Source of the DNA: JBDSKH01 sp035495435
GTDB taxonomy: Bacteria > Actinomycetota > Actinomycetes > Actinomycetales > Microbacteriaceae
Direction: 5' to 3'
Assembly: GCA_035495435.1 (NCBI GenBank)
Contig: DATJFV010000068.1
Coordinates: 1-64,000 of the forward strand
DNA length: 64,000 nt
Of this stretch, positions 1 to 7,531 are shown piece by piece (the first letter of the stretch is position 1; the number at the start of each line of letters is the position of its first letter). A program made the translations under genes and the position numbers. The notes below the pieces were generated by a model, which saw only the letters and a program-made list of their open reading frames with translations, had not been told where the DNA came from and did not search any database.

Positions 1-290
1 CGATGCACAACGCGAACCTTGCCGTTGCCGGTCGATGGGGTTGATGCCGGTCCATAGACACCGATGTATTCGACCGGCGGCGTTGTGACAGGCACCGCCG
101 CCACGCGCAGGTCCATCATCGAGAAGCTTCCTGCCAACTCGTCTTCGATACCGGAAGCGCGAATGCTCTTCACCAAGTCCTCGACGTAGCGGAGATTCTG
201 ATCGAGCGCTGCGATCTCGGCGGCTCGCTCAGAGATCGCGTCCCACGTCTCCGCGCGGAACTCGTAGGTCGGTAGGTGACTGCGGGGCAT
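1..290 (-). CDS. Hypothetical protein, partial (3' end beyond the window)
   Basis: An open frame reads leftward from ATG at 288-290 and is still open at base 1, giving at least 96 residues (begins MPRSHLPTYEFRAE). The frame also stays open upstream of this ATG as far as the tRNA-Val terminator, so a GTG start nearer 390 is possible. I recognise no domain. The N-terminal part is polar and helical-looking (ETWDAISERAAEIAALD). Codon use includes CTA, TTG, ACA and GGA and is less GC-biased than the rest of the window. Together with its position next to the tRNA 3' end, this suggests acquired DNA. The function is unknown. Confidence 0.4.
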   Translation of the reverse strand, partial: MPRSHLPTYEFRAETWDAISERAAEIAALDQNLRYVEDLVKSIRASGIEDELAGSFSMMDLRVAAVPVTTPPVEYIGVYGPASTPSTGNGKVRVVH

Positions 291-370
291 GATCCCATCA
301 TGGAGATCGCGGGTGCGACACGCCCGGACGCGCTCGAAATCGCAAATCAAATCTGCCCGAACTTCACCGC

Positions 371-390
371 TGTTGCACGTATGTTGCACG
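371..390. repeat. 9-bp direct repeat next to the tRNA-Val locus
   Basis: TGTTGCACG occurs twice, separated by TA, about 50 bp beyond the 3' end of tRNA-Val(GAC). It lies in the AT-richer edge segment. It could belong to an integrase recognition region or simply be low-complexity sequence. Confidence 0.3.
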
Positions 391-408
391 CGGTCCACGA
401 CAACGACG

Positions 409-434
409 AAACCCCCGGATAACCGGGGGTTTTT
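409..434 (-). terminator. Rho-independent terminator of the tRNA cluster
   Basis: A 10-bp perfect stem (AAACCCCCGG with CCGGGGGTTT) encloses a 4-nt loop immediately downstream of tRNA-Val(GAC) on the minus strand. The hairpin is T-flanked on both sides, so it may stop transcription in both directions. Confidence 0.75.
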
Positions 435-437
435 CTG

Positions 438-509
438 TGGGCGATACTGGGATCGAACCAGTGACCTCTTCCGTGTCAGGGAAGCGCGCTACCGCTGCGC
501 CAATCGCCC
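438..509 (-). tRNA. tRNA-Val (anticodon GAC)
   Basis: The minus strand folds as a full cloverleaf: acceptor GGGCGAT/ATCGCCC, D-stem GCGC, anticodon stem CTTCC/GGAAG around loop CTGACAC (anticodon GAC), and T-loop TTCGATC. CCA is not encoded. It is the last gene of a Gly-Cys-Val cluster and has nearly the same body as tRNA-Val(CAC) at 1413. Confidence 0.95.
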
Positions 510-555
510 GCTATGAAATTGTGCCCTGCAGAGTTGCCCCCGAGGGCACTGAGTG

Positions 556-626
556 AGGTGGCGACGGGATTCGAACCCGTGTAAACGGCTTTGCAGGCCG
601 GTGCCTCGCCTCTCGGCCACGCCACC
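556..626 (-). tRNA. tRNA-Cys (anticodon GCA)
   Basis: The minus strand has acceptor GGTGGCG/CGCCACC, anticodon loop CTGCAAA (anticodon GCA), T-loop TTCGAAT and discriminator U, as expected for tRNA-Cys. It is the middle gene of the Gly-Cys-Val cluster. Confidence 0.95.
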
Positions 627-653
627 AGGCTGTCGAGCTGGTGCTTTCACTCG

Positions 654-725
654 AGCGGATGACGAGATTCGAACTCGCGACCCTCACCTTGGCAAGGTGA
701 TGCGCTACCACTGCGCCACATCCGC
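654..725 (-). tRNA. tRNA-Gly (anticodon GCC)
   Basis: The minus strand has acceptor GCGGATG/CATCCGC, anticodon stem TCACC/GGTGA around loop TTGCCAA (anticodon GCC), and T-loop TTCGAAT. It is the first gene of the Gly-Cys-Val cluster, just downstream of the promoter at 754-782. Confidence 0.95.
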
Positions 726-753
726 GTTGCATCCGTTACCGGGTGCGGAGTCG

Positions 754-782
754 ACTCTAGCCGATGCTCCTGACCTCGCCAA
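754..782 (-). promoter_or_regulatory. Promoter of the Gly-Cys-Val tRNA cluster
   Basis: On the minus strand a -35 TTGGCG (777-782) and a -10 TAGAGT (754-759) are separated by 17 bp. They lie about 28 bp before the 5' end of tRNA-Gly. The position and the housekeeping-like hexamers fit a sigma-A promoter. Confidence 0.5.
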
Positions 783-797
783 ACCCGATGACGCGTG

Positions 798-1280
798 TCA
801 TCCCCACCAGAAGATGTTCGGCATCAGCAGCGCCGCCGACTGCGCCTCGGCGGACGCGATGCTGGCCGCGATGACGCGTGTCGCCCACAGGATGAGATGG
901 AGGTACGTCACGCCCAGCACGATGGCGGTCACGTGGCGCGTCACGCGCTGCGACTCGGGGATCGCGCGCATGCCGCGGTGGCCGAGACCGATAGCGCTCG
1001 CGATCACGACGATCGACAGGAACGAGATCGTTCCCAGCACGCGTGCGGTGCCGGTCGAATCGACGAAGAAGTCGTAGGTCAGGCTCACAGCCAGCAGCCG
1101 GCCGGCGAAGAACGCGACGGTCTGGATCGCCATCAGGCCGGTCGCCGCAACGACCGCCGGGGGCAGTTCGGCCAGGACCCGCCGTGCGCGATCCCACGAG
1201 GAGACGGGCCGCGGCACGACCGTCAGCCGCGGGGCGACCGGCAGCAGCACGGGAGCGTGAACGGAGTCGGGGGTACTCAC
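798..1280 (-). CDS. Small polytopic membrane protein, unknown function
   Basis: About 160 residues if translation starts at GTG 1280. That start is preceded 7 nt upstream by a TAGCCT -10-like hexamer (1288-1293), the leaderless arrangement common in this window; an ATG at 1310 is the alternative. Hydrophobic stretches suggest four membrane helices: around AVVAATGLMAIQTVAFF, SFLSIVVIASAIGLG, TAIVLGVTYLHLILW and a C-terminal segment ending NIFWWG. No catalytic or binding motif is recognisable. It lies just upstream of the tRNA cluster on the same strand. Likely an inner-membrane protein restricted to related actinobacteria. Confidence 0.6.
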   Translation of the reverse strand: MSTPDSVHAPVLLPVAPRLTVVPRPVSSWDRARRVLAELPPAVVAATGLMAIQTVAFFAGRLLAVSLTYDFFVDSTGTARVLGTISFLSIVVIASAIGLGHRGMRAIPESQRVTRHVTAIVLGVTYLHLILWATRVIAASIASAEAQSAALLMPNIFWWG

Positions 1281-1412
1281 GCCCGTCAGGCTATGCCGCA
1301 GGCACCCCATTTGTCACCCGGATGGGGGCCACGCTCAGGGTTAAGGGAGGGGTTACGCCCACCCCGCTGATGGCGTCGGCCACCCGGCGGACTGTGGCAA
1401 GATGGTCACCGC

Positions 1413-1485
1413 GGGCGATTGGCGCAGTTGGTAGCGCGCTTCCTTCACACGGAAGAGGTCATCAGTTCGAGTCTGGTATCGCCCA
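1413..1485 (+). tRNA. tRNA-Val (anticodon CAC)
   Basis: Cloverleaf with acceptor GGGCGAT/ATCGCCC, D-stem GCGC, anticodon stem CTTCC/GGAAG around loop TTCACAC (anticodon CAC), and T-loop TTCGAGT. An ACCA follows the acceptor, so CCA appears encoded (to 1488). The body is almost identical to tRNA-Val(GAC) on the other strand. The convergent DUF2071 gene ends two bases beyond the CCA. Confidence 0.95.
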
Positions 1486-1489
1486 CCAC

Positions 1490-2215
1490 TCAGACCGTCG
1501 AGGCCTTCCCGAACCGCGTCGTGACCCCCGGCGAATACAGCACCGAGTCGGGCGCCCGCTCCGTCACTCCGGGCAGCCCGGCCGCTGCCAGCAACTCGTC
1601 GTCGAGCGCCAGCAGCTGTGCCGCGTGCAACTGCCACGGCGGGTGCTCGTTCGGCAACCACAGGGTCTTCCCGCCGCGCCGCGTGAACAGCCCCCACCGC
1701 GCCGTCAGGAAGTCGGCGAGCGGACCGGTGCCGATCGGGTCACCGATCCGCGCGCGCACGACACTCGACGGGCCGCCGCCGATGCGCCTCGAGTCATACC
1801 CCAGCAGGCGGCCTTCGCGCTGCATCCGGGTGCGCGCCCAGCGGTACGGCAACCCGAACGTCGCCTGCGCGGCCAGTACCGCCGCAAGCCGCGAGGCCTC
1901 CAGCGACCGGAACACCACTCCCCTGCGCCCCCACGCGTCGACCCCGTAGAGGCGGACGTTGATCTCGACGAAGTCGCCGAAGTACGGCACCGGCGGGCTG
2001 CCGAACAGGGTCGCCCGGTCGAGCCGAAAGGGGATAAGCCCCACCCAGCTCGTGCCATCGAATTCGTCTGCGACGATTCCGGTGGGCAGCAGCGGTGCGA
2101 CATCCGCGGATGCCACCCGCCAGTGCAGGAACGTCAGGTCGTTCCATCGCTGGCTCGCCACGGCGCGGCCGTCGAGCCCCGGCGCCTCGTGCGTGATCGG
2201 ACGCAGTGCGCTCAC
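1490..2215 (-). CDS. DUF2071 (YqjF-like) family protein
   Basis: About 241 residues from GTG 2215, overlapping the end of the upstream Amt-like gene by 4 bp (GTGA), so the two are probably translationally coupled. Family-like features include an early SQRWNDLTFLHWRV segment, SWVGLIPFRLDRA, a YFGDFVEINVRLYG motif and the late FLTARWGLFTR. DUF2071 proteins are about this size and have a beta-rich acetoacetate-decarboxylase-like fold. Their biochemical role is not established. The gene converges on tRNA-Val(CAC) with almost no spacer. Confidence 0.8.
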   Translation of the reverse strand: MSALRPITHEAPGLDGRAVASQRWNDLTFLHWRVASADVAPLLPTGIVADEFDGTSWVGLIPFRLDRATLFGSPPVPYFGDFVEINVRLYGVDAWGRRGVVFRSLEASRLAAVLAAQATFGLPYRWARTRMQREGRLLGYDSRRIGGGPSSVVRARIGDPIGTGPLADFLTARWGLFTRRGGKTLWLPNEHPPWQLHAAQLLALDDELLAAAGLPGVTERAPDSVLYSPGVTTRFGKASTV

Positions 2216-3258
2216 CCCACGATCCCGTCCGGGATCCGCTCCCGCGCCGCGTGGCGGCGCACCAGAGCCCAGACCGGCACCGACATCAGTACCGAGAACG
2301 CGCTCACCCCGAGCAGCGTCACGATCGGAACCACCAGCACCGAGGCTCGAGCGGCGAAGATCAGGCCGATGGTGTCGCCCGAGACCGGCGGCGCGAGGAA
2401 CCCGACCGCCGCAGCCGTCAGGATCGTGAATCCCCACCGCGGCGCGAGGCCCGCACGTCGCATCCGCGGCACAGAGTAGACGAGTGCCGCCAGTCCCCCG
2501 GCCAGCAGCCCGACGATGACCGACCAGGGCACGGCGACACTCACCGCCCCCGGGAGCGCTGCCACCATCCCGGCCACCAGTCCGAGCGCCAGCGACCGAC
2601 CCACCGACACCCGGGTGTCCCGGAGCACGTCGACCAGCAGCCACCCGACAGCGCCGGCGACGGGCCCCACGACGGCCGCGAGCAGGATCCTCGGGATGAA
2701 CTCGTCCACGACCCCTTCCAGGTGGGCGAGCCACACGGCCGTCGACGCCCAGAACACCAGCCCCGCCAGCACCACCCGTCGCCCTGCCGCGCGGTCACGG
2801 GGAGCGAGCTCCTGCACGCCGGCGGGGACGCGCGCCAGCAGCACGTAGGCCGCCGCGGAGACGGTCAGCGGCAGGCCCGCGCCGAAATCCTCGAAGCCGC
2901 AGTCGGGTGCGAAACACCCGACGGTCAGCGCGAGCGGGACGAGTGCCGTGGCCGGGAACACCACGACGCCCCAACCCAGCATCACCATCCAGCGAGCGAA
3001 CCCGTCGGCCCCGGACGCGATCGCCGCCGCCTCAAGCAGCAGCAGCACCGGAAGCGCGAAGACCGACATCCCGATCAGGAACTCCCACGAGCCAAGGCTC
3101 AGCACCCGCCCGAGACCGATGACGACCACAGCGGCAGCGAGCGTCGCGGCGAGGGCCGGCCATGCGATCCGGCCGGCCAATGCGGGGCGCACGAGCGCAC
3201 CCACGGCGATCGTCGCCCCCACGGCCGCGGCGACACCGGCGAACACGATCGCGTTCAT
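2212..3258 (-). CDS. Degenerate Amt/Rh-like membrane protein lacking both pore histidines
   Basis: About 348 residues from ATG 3258 (a GTG at 3285 inside the amt terminator is an alternative), with about 10 hydrophobic helices. By eye it aligns with the neighbouring Amt over most of its length: WMVMLGWGVVVFPA against WMIFAGIWATVVYFPV; VDVLRDTRVSVG against VEKIKDGKPTSVG; then a shared GLVAGMVA/GAVAGLVA run. The two Amt pore histidines align with threonines: GGTAVHINAG corresponds to GAGLPLTVSAAA, and GVHLVGG to GFTILTA. It is shorter than Amt and lacks the C-terminal tail. This suggests an ancient amt duplication that no longer conducts ammonium by the twin-His mechanism. It is followed by the coupled DUF2071 gene. 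Confidence 0.65.
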   Translation of the reverse strand: MNAIVFAGVAAAVGATIAVGALVRPALAGRIAWPALAATLAAAVVVIGLGRVLSLGSWEFLIGMSVFALPVLLLLEAAAIASGADGFARWMVMLGWGVVVFPATALVPLALTVGCFAPDCGFEDFGAGLPLTVSAAAYVLLARVPAGVQELAPRDRAAGRRVVLAGLVFWASTAVWLAHLEGVVDEFIPRILLAAVVGPVAGAVGWLLVDVLRDTRVSVGRSLALGLVAGMVAALPGAVSVAVPWSVIVGLLAGGLAALVYSVPRMRRAGLAPRWGFTILTAAAVGFLAPPVSGDTIGLIFAARASVLVVPIVTLLGVSAFSVLMSVPVWALVRRHAARERIPDGIVG

Positions 3259-3273
3259 CAGGGGAAACGATAG

Positions 3274-3305
3274 ACGGGGCGCCACCCGTCAAGGTGGCGC
3301 CCCGT
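3274..3305 (-). terminator. Terminator after amt
   Basis: A 13-bp perfect GC stem (ACGGGGCGCCACC with its complement) around a 6-nt loop lies 15 bp beyond the amt stop codon. Expression of the downstream Amt-like gene would need read-through or its own promoter. Confidence 0.75.
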
Positions 3306-3319
3306 GCGAGTTCGGGCGA

Positions 3320-4624
3320 TCAGGCCTTCGCGTCGGCCAGGACGTAGCCCTCCTCGCCGTGCACGACCAGGTCGATGCCGGCGATCTCGTCCTCGTTCTT
3401 CACGCGGAAGCCGATGGTCTTCTCGATCACGAAGCCGATCAGGAAGGCCAGGACGAAGGAGTACACCATGACCGCGAGAGCCGCGATCGCCTGCACCGCG
3501 AGCTGCGCGAAGTTGCCGCTGTAGATCAGGCCGGTGGTGTTGGCGAAGAAGCCCAGGAACAGCGTGCCGACGAGGCCACCGACGAGGTGGACGCCGACCA
3601 CGTCGAGCGAGTCGTCGAAGCCGAGCTTGAACTTCAGGTCGATCGCGAGGGCGCAGACCACACCGGCGAGGGCACCGAGCACCAGGGCCCAGCCGGGGGT
3701 CAGCGACCCACACGCCGGGGTGATGGCGACGAGGCCCGCGACGGCGCCCGAGGCGGCGCCGACCGAGGTCGGCTTGCCATCCTTGATCTTCTCCACCACA
3801 AGCCAGCCGAGCAGCGCGGCAGCCGGAGCGATCAGGGTATTGACGAAGGCGATCGCGGCGGTGCCGTCGGCGGCGAGCTCCGACCCGGCGTTGAAGCCGA
3901 ACCAGCCGAACCACAGCAGACCGGCACCGAGCATCACGAACGGCGGGTTGTGGGGCACATGCGCGCCCTTCGCGAAGCCGACGCGGCGGCCCAGGACGAG
4001 CGCGAGCGCGAGCGCTGCTGCACCGGCGTTGATGTGCACCGCGGTGCCACCGGCGAAGTCGATCAAGCCGGTGCCGAACACGTCCTCGAGGCCGTTGGTG
4101 GCCCAACCGCCGTAGGCGAAGACGCCCTGGCCGGGGTCGCTGCCGTCGGCCAGACCGAAGTTGAACACCCAGCTGGCGACCGGGAAGTAGACCACGGTGG
4201 CCCAGATGCCGGCGAAGATCATCCACGAGCCGAACTTGGCCCGGTCGGCGATCGCGCCGGAGATCAGCGCAACGGTGATGATGGCGAAGGTCGCCTGGAA
4301 GGCCACGAACGCCAGAGCGGGGTACGCACCGGCCGGTGCGGCGGCGTCAGCGAGCGCCCCGCCGAGCAGCCAGTTGCTCCAGTCGATCGTCCACGGTGCG
4401 ACGGTGCCGCCGTCGGCGGGGGGTGTCGGGAACGCGATGGCGTAGCCGTAGATGGCCCACAGCACGGCGATCAGGCCGATGGCGCCGAAGCTCATCATCA
4501 TCATGCTGATGACGCTCTTGGCCTTCACCAGGCCGCCGTAGAAGAAGGCGAGTCCGGGGGTCATCAGCAGTACTAGCGCGCTGGCGATCAGCAGGTAGGC
4601 GGTATTGCCTTGATCCAGGTCCAT
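3320..4624 (-). CDS. amt: Ammonium transporter
   Basis: 434 residues from ATG 4624, with GAGAGAGG as a ribosome-binding site about 7 nt upstream; an upstream in-frame ATG at 4675 lacks such a site. Amt proteins form trimeric inner-membrane channels for NH3/NH4+. Eleven helices are evident, starting with TAYLLIASALVLLMTPGLAFFYGG. The pore histidines are in IDFAGGTAVHINAG and DVVGVHLVGG, and the cytoplasmic tail ends GEEGYVLADAKA. glnK and glnD, often linked to amt, are absent here. A GlnR-type half-site pair lies about 120 bp upstream. Confidence 0.95.
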   Translation of the reverse strand: MDLDQGNTAYLLIASALVLLMTPGLAFFYGGLVKAKSVISMMMMSFGAIGLIAVLWAIYGYAIAFPTPPADGGTVAPWTIDWSNWLLGGALADAAAPAGAYPALAFVAFQATFAIITVALISGAIADRAKFGSWMIFAGIWATVVYFPVASWVFNFGLADGSDPGQGVFAYGGWATNGLEDVFGTGLIDFAGGTAVHINAGAAALALALVLGRRVGFAKGAHVPHNPPFVMLGAGLLWFGWFGFNAGSELAADGTAAIAFVNTLIAPAAALLGWLVVEKIKDGKPTSVGAASGAVAGLVAITPACGSLTPGWALVLGALAGVVCALAIDLKFKLGFDDSLDVVGVHLVGGLVGTLFLGFFANTTGLIYSGNFAQLAVQAIAALAVMVYSFVLAFLIGFVIEKTIGFRVKNEDEIAGIDLVVHGEEGYVLADAKA

Positions 4625-4743
4625 GCGTATTACCTCTCTCCGAGTTGCAAAGGTCATGCACCGTCGGACGTTCACAGGTGGGGGTGGAGCCTCAGGTACG
4701 CCGCCAGTCTGGGCGCGTCAGATTTCGGCGGGACTGTGCGGAT

Positions 4744-4759
4744 GTTTCGCGTCGGTTAC
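4744..4759 (-). promoter_or_regulatory. Putative GlnR box upstream of amt
   Basis: The minus strand reads GTAAC-N6-GAAAC, an exact match to one GTnAC-N6-GnAAC unit of the actinobacterial GlnR consensus, 120 bp before amt. The second unit expected in a full box is missing or out of phase. The same motif is complete upstream of glnA1. A separate AAACA-N3-TGTTT palindrome sits at 4777-4789, and I see no other feature in the 4625-4893 gap. Confidence 0.45.
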
Positions 4760-4893
4760 GTGCGGGGCCGATGTGTAAACATCGTGTTTCGGCGCACCTC
4801 AAATCCGCTGCACAACGTCGCCTAGACTCGACAACGGAGCGCCGGGAAGTCTGGTCGGCCGGCACAGAGTGCCGCTGACGAACCGGAGACCCC

Positions 4894-6396
4894 ATGCCCA
4901 CCACGCTGCTCCCCGCCCTCGCCCGCAACTTCCTCGGCGACGCCCCGCGCTGGTACAAGGTGACGATCCTCGTCTTCCTCGTGGTCAACCCGGCGCTCTG
5001 GCTGTTCGCCGGCCCCTTCGTGGCCGGCTGGGCCCTCATCGCGGAGTTCATCTTCACGCTCGCCATGGCGTTGCGCTGCTATCCCCTCCTCCCCGGCGGA
5101 CTGCTCGCTCTCGAGGCCGTCGCGATCGGCATGACCACGCCCGAGGCGGTCTACGATGAGACCCGCGCCAACTTCTCCGTGATCCTGCTGCTGATGTTCA
5201 TGGTGGCGGGCATCTACTTCCTGCGCGACCTGCTGCTGCTGGTGTTCACCAAGCTGCTGCTGCGCGTGAAGTCCAAGATGCTGCTGGCGCTGACCTTTCT
5301 GTTCGCGGCCGCCGTGCTGTCGGCCTTCCTCGACGCACTCACCGTGGCAGCGGTGGTGCTCGCGGTCGCCATGGGCTTCTATGCGGTGTACCACCGCTAC
5401 GCCTCGGGCCGGACGCCGCACGACGATCACGATCCCGCGGACGACGACGAGGTCGATGCCGATCATCGCGGCAACCTCGAGGACTTCCGCTCGTTCCTGC
5501 GCAGCCTCGTGATGCATGCCGCCGTCGGCACGGCGGTCGGAGGCGTGGCCACCCTGGTCGGCGAACCGCAGAACCTGCTGATCGGCGAACTGGCAGGGTG
5601 GAACTTCGGCACCTTCGCGCTGCGCATGATGCCGATCTCGTTGCCGGTGCTGGCGGCGGCGCTCGTCGTGTGCCTACTGGTCGAACGGTTCCGGCTGTTC
5701 GGGTTCGGGGGCACGCTCCCGGATGAGGTGCGCCGTGTCATGGGCGAAGCTGACGCACGGCGCTCGGCTCAGCGCGATGCGCGCGGGCGCAGCCGCATCC
5801 TGGTCCAGGCGGTCGTCGCCGTCCTTCTCGTCGTCGGACTCGCTTTGCACGTGGCGGAGGTCGGACTGATCGGTCTCACCGTGATCGTGCTGGCCACCGC
5901 CTTCGCCGGCGTCTCGAGCGAGCACACCATCGGTAAGGCGTTCCAGGAGGCGCTGCCGTTCACCGCGCTCCTCGTGACGTTCTTCGCGATCGTGGCCGTG
6001 ATCCACGACCTCGACCTGTTCACCCCGGTCATCGACGCCGTGCTCGCGCTCGACGGTCGGGGCCGGCTGCTGGGCATCTTCGGCGCCGCAGGAGCGCTGT
6101 CGGCGATCAGCGACAACGTGTTCGTCGCCACCGTCTACATCACCGAGGTCAAGCAGGCATTCGATTCCGGCGCCATCGACCGCGAGACGTTCGATCAGCT
6201 CGCGATCGCCGTCAACGCCGGCACCAACATCCCGAGCGTCGCGACGCCGAACGGACAGGCTGCGTTCCTGTTCATCCTGACCTCGGCGTTGGCCCCGCTG
6301 ATCCGGCTCGGGTACGTGCGGATGATGTGGATGGCCCTGCCCTACACGATCGTCCTCACGGGCGCCGCGATCCTCGCGACCGAGTTCGTGCTCTAA
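4894..6396 (+). CDS. nhaB: Na+/H+ antiporter NhaB
   Basis: 500 residues, the normal NhaB length, with a GGAGAC ribosome-binding site before ATG 4894. The protein exports Na+ in exchange for H+ across the inner membrane. NhaB signatures are strong: ARNFLGDAPRWYK near the N-terminus, the VLSAFLDALTVAAVV helix region with its conserved Asp, GVATLVGEPQNLLIG, and SDNVFVATVYITEVKQAF. About 12 helices are visible. The family is best known from Gammaproteobacteria, so its presence here may reflect an old transfer, although base composition matches the neighbours. Its 3' end overlaps the convergent zapE by 4 bp. Confidence 0.95.
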   Translation: MPTTLLPALARNFLGDAPRWYKVTILVFLVVNPALWLFAGPFVAGWALIAEFIFTLAMALRCYPLLPGGLLALEAVAIGMTTPEAVYDETRANFSVILLLMFMVAGIYFLRDLLLLVFTKLLLRVKSKMLLALTFLFAAAVLSAFLDALTVAAVVLAVAMGFYAVYHRYASGRTPHDDHDPADDDEVDADHRGNLEDFRSFLRSLVMHAAVGTAVGGVATLVGEPQNLLIGELAGWNFGTFALRMMPISLPVLAAALVVCLLVERFRLFGFGGTLPDEVRRVMGEADARRSAQRDARGRSRILVQAVVAVLLVVGLALHVAEVGLIGLTVIVLATAFAGVSSEHTIGKAFQEALPFTALLVTFFAIVAVIHDLDLFTPVIDAVLALDGRGRLLGIFGAAGALSAISDNVFVATVYITEVKQAFDSGAIDRETFDQLAIAVNAGTNIPSVATPNGQAAFLFILTSALAPLIRLGYVRMMWMALPYTIVLTGAAILATEFVL

Positions 6397-7415
6397 CTCG
6401 GCCGGTCTCCACCCGAGGTGAGCGCGATCAGACGCGAGGTCGCGCGCAGGTACTTCTTGCGGTATCCGCCGGCGAGCATGTCCTCACCGAACACCTGATC
6501 CAGAGGGACGCCGGTGGCGAGCACTCGGACCTGTTCGTCGTACAGCCGGTCGACCAGAGCCACGAAGCGCAACGCATCGGTCTGATTGGTGAGCACATGC
6601 ACGTCGGTGATCCCGATCGCGTCGAGGCCGTCGACCAGGCGCACATAGCGCGAAGGGTGCACGGTCGACAGGTGTTTCAGGATGCGATCGAAGGGGTCGG
6701 CGGTGACGTGACCGTGCGCGGCGGCACGGCTCACCGCATCGGCGTACTCGGCGTCTCCGAGCGACACGGCGTGTCCCTCCACGTCGCGCCGGCGGTAGTC
6801 GAGCCCGTCGATGCGCACCACCTCGAAGCGATCGGCGAGCGCGTGGATCTCGCGGAGGAAGTCGGCTGCGGCGAACCGCCCCTCGCCGAGGGCGTTCGGC
6901 GGAGTGTTGGAGGTCGCGGCGATCCGCGTTCCGCCGGCCACCAACTCGCCGAGCAGGCGGGTCATGATCATGGTGTCGCCCGGGTCGTCGAGTTCGAACT
7001 CGTCGATCGCCAGGAAGCTCGCACCGCTCAGCAGCTTGACAGTGGCCGCGTATCCGAGCGCCCCGACGAGCGCGGTGTATTCGATGAACGTGCCGAAGTA
7101 GGTGCGTCCGGGCGCCAGCTTCCAGAGTGCGGCGAGCAGATGCGTCTTGCCGACGCCGAAACCGCCGTCGAGGTAGATGCCGGGTTTCGATGGCGCCGCG
7201 CGCCGCGCGAACATTCCGCGGGGTGCACTCCATCCGGCGGCGAAGGCGCGCACCTTCTCAACCGCGCGCTCCTGCGACGGATAGTCGGCATCCGGAAGGT
7301 AGTCGTCGAGGGTCGCCTGCTCGAACTGGCGCGGCGGGACCAGCGATTCGGCGATCTCGGCCGCGGTCATCGCGGGAGCGCGCTCGCTGAGGGACGGGAC
7401 GGTGATTTCTTGCAC
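6393..7415 (-). CDS. zapE: Cell division protein ZapE (AFG1-like ATPase)
   Basis: About 340 residues from GTG 7415. AFG1/ZapE proteins are P-loop AAA-type ATPases; E. coli ZapE acts at the Z-ring under stress. Visible motifs are Walker A GGFGVGKTHL (around residues 94-103), Walker B FLAIDEFEL and sensor-1-like IAATSNTPP, followed by the family's ALADRFEVVRIDGLDYR. A family-typical FEQATLDDYLPD stretch precedes the P-loop. It converges on nhaB with a 4-bp overlap and is divergent from the sulfurtransferase gene. Confidence 0.85.
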   Translation of the reverse strand: MQEITVPSLSERAPAMTAAEIAESLVPPRQFEQATLDDYLPDADYPSQERAVEKVRAFAAGWSAPRGMFARRAAPSKPGIYLDGGFGVGKTHLLAALWKLAPGRTYFGTFIEYTALVGALGYAATVKLLSGASFLAIDEFELDDPGDTMIMTRLLGELVAGGTRIAATSNTPPNALGEGRFAAADFLREIHALADRFEVVRIDGLDYRRRDVEGHAVSLGDAEYADAVSRAAAHGHVTADPFDRILKHLSTVHPSRYVRLVDGLDAIGITDVHVLTNQTDALRFVALVDRLYDEQVRVLATGVPLDQVFGEDMLAGGYRKKYLRATSRLIALTSGGDRPS

Positions 7416-7531
7416 GGAAGGGCCTTTGACGGGTGGATCGTGTCGAACTCTTACGGCACTTCAGCGGGCCCCACGGTCGACTGCCTACCCTGGAACAGTA
7501 CCCACTCGTCAGACCGTCCGTTGGAGGACCC

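Noticed and set aside
787..802. GATGACGCGTGTCATC palindrome near the tRNA promoter.
   Set aside because: It lies at the end of a coding region, and ATGACGCGTGTC recurs in coding sequence at about 871; no clear regulatory role.
4744..4790. A second GlnR unit upstream of amt to complete a tandem box.
   Set aside because: The neighbouring GAAAC/TTTAC blocks are two bases out of phase and in mixed orientation, so only the single unit was kept.
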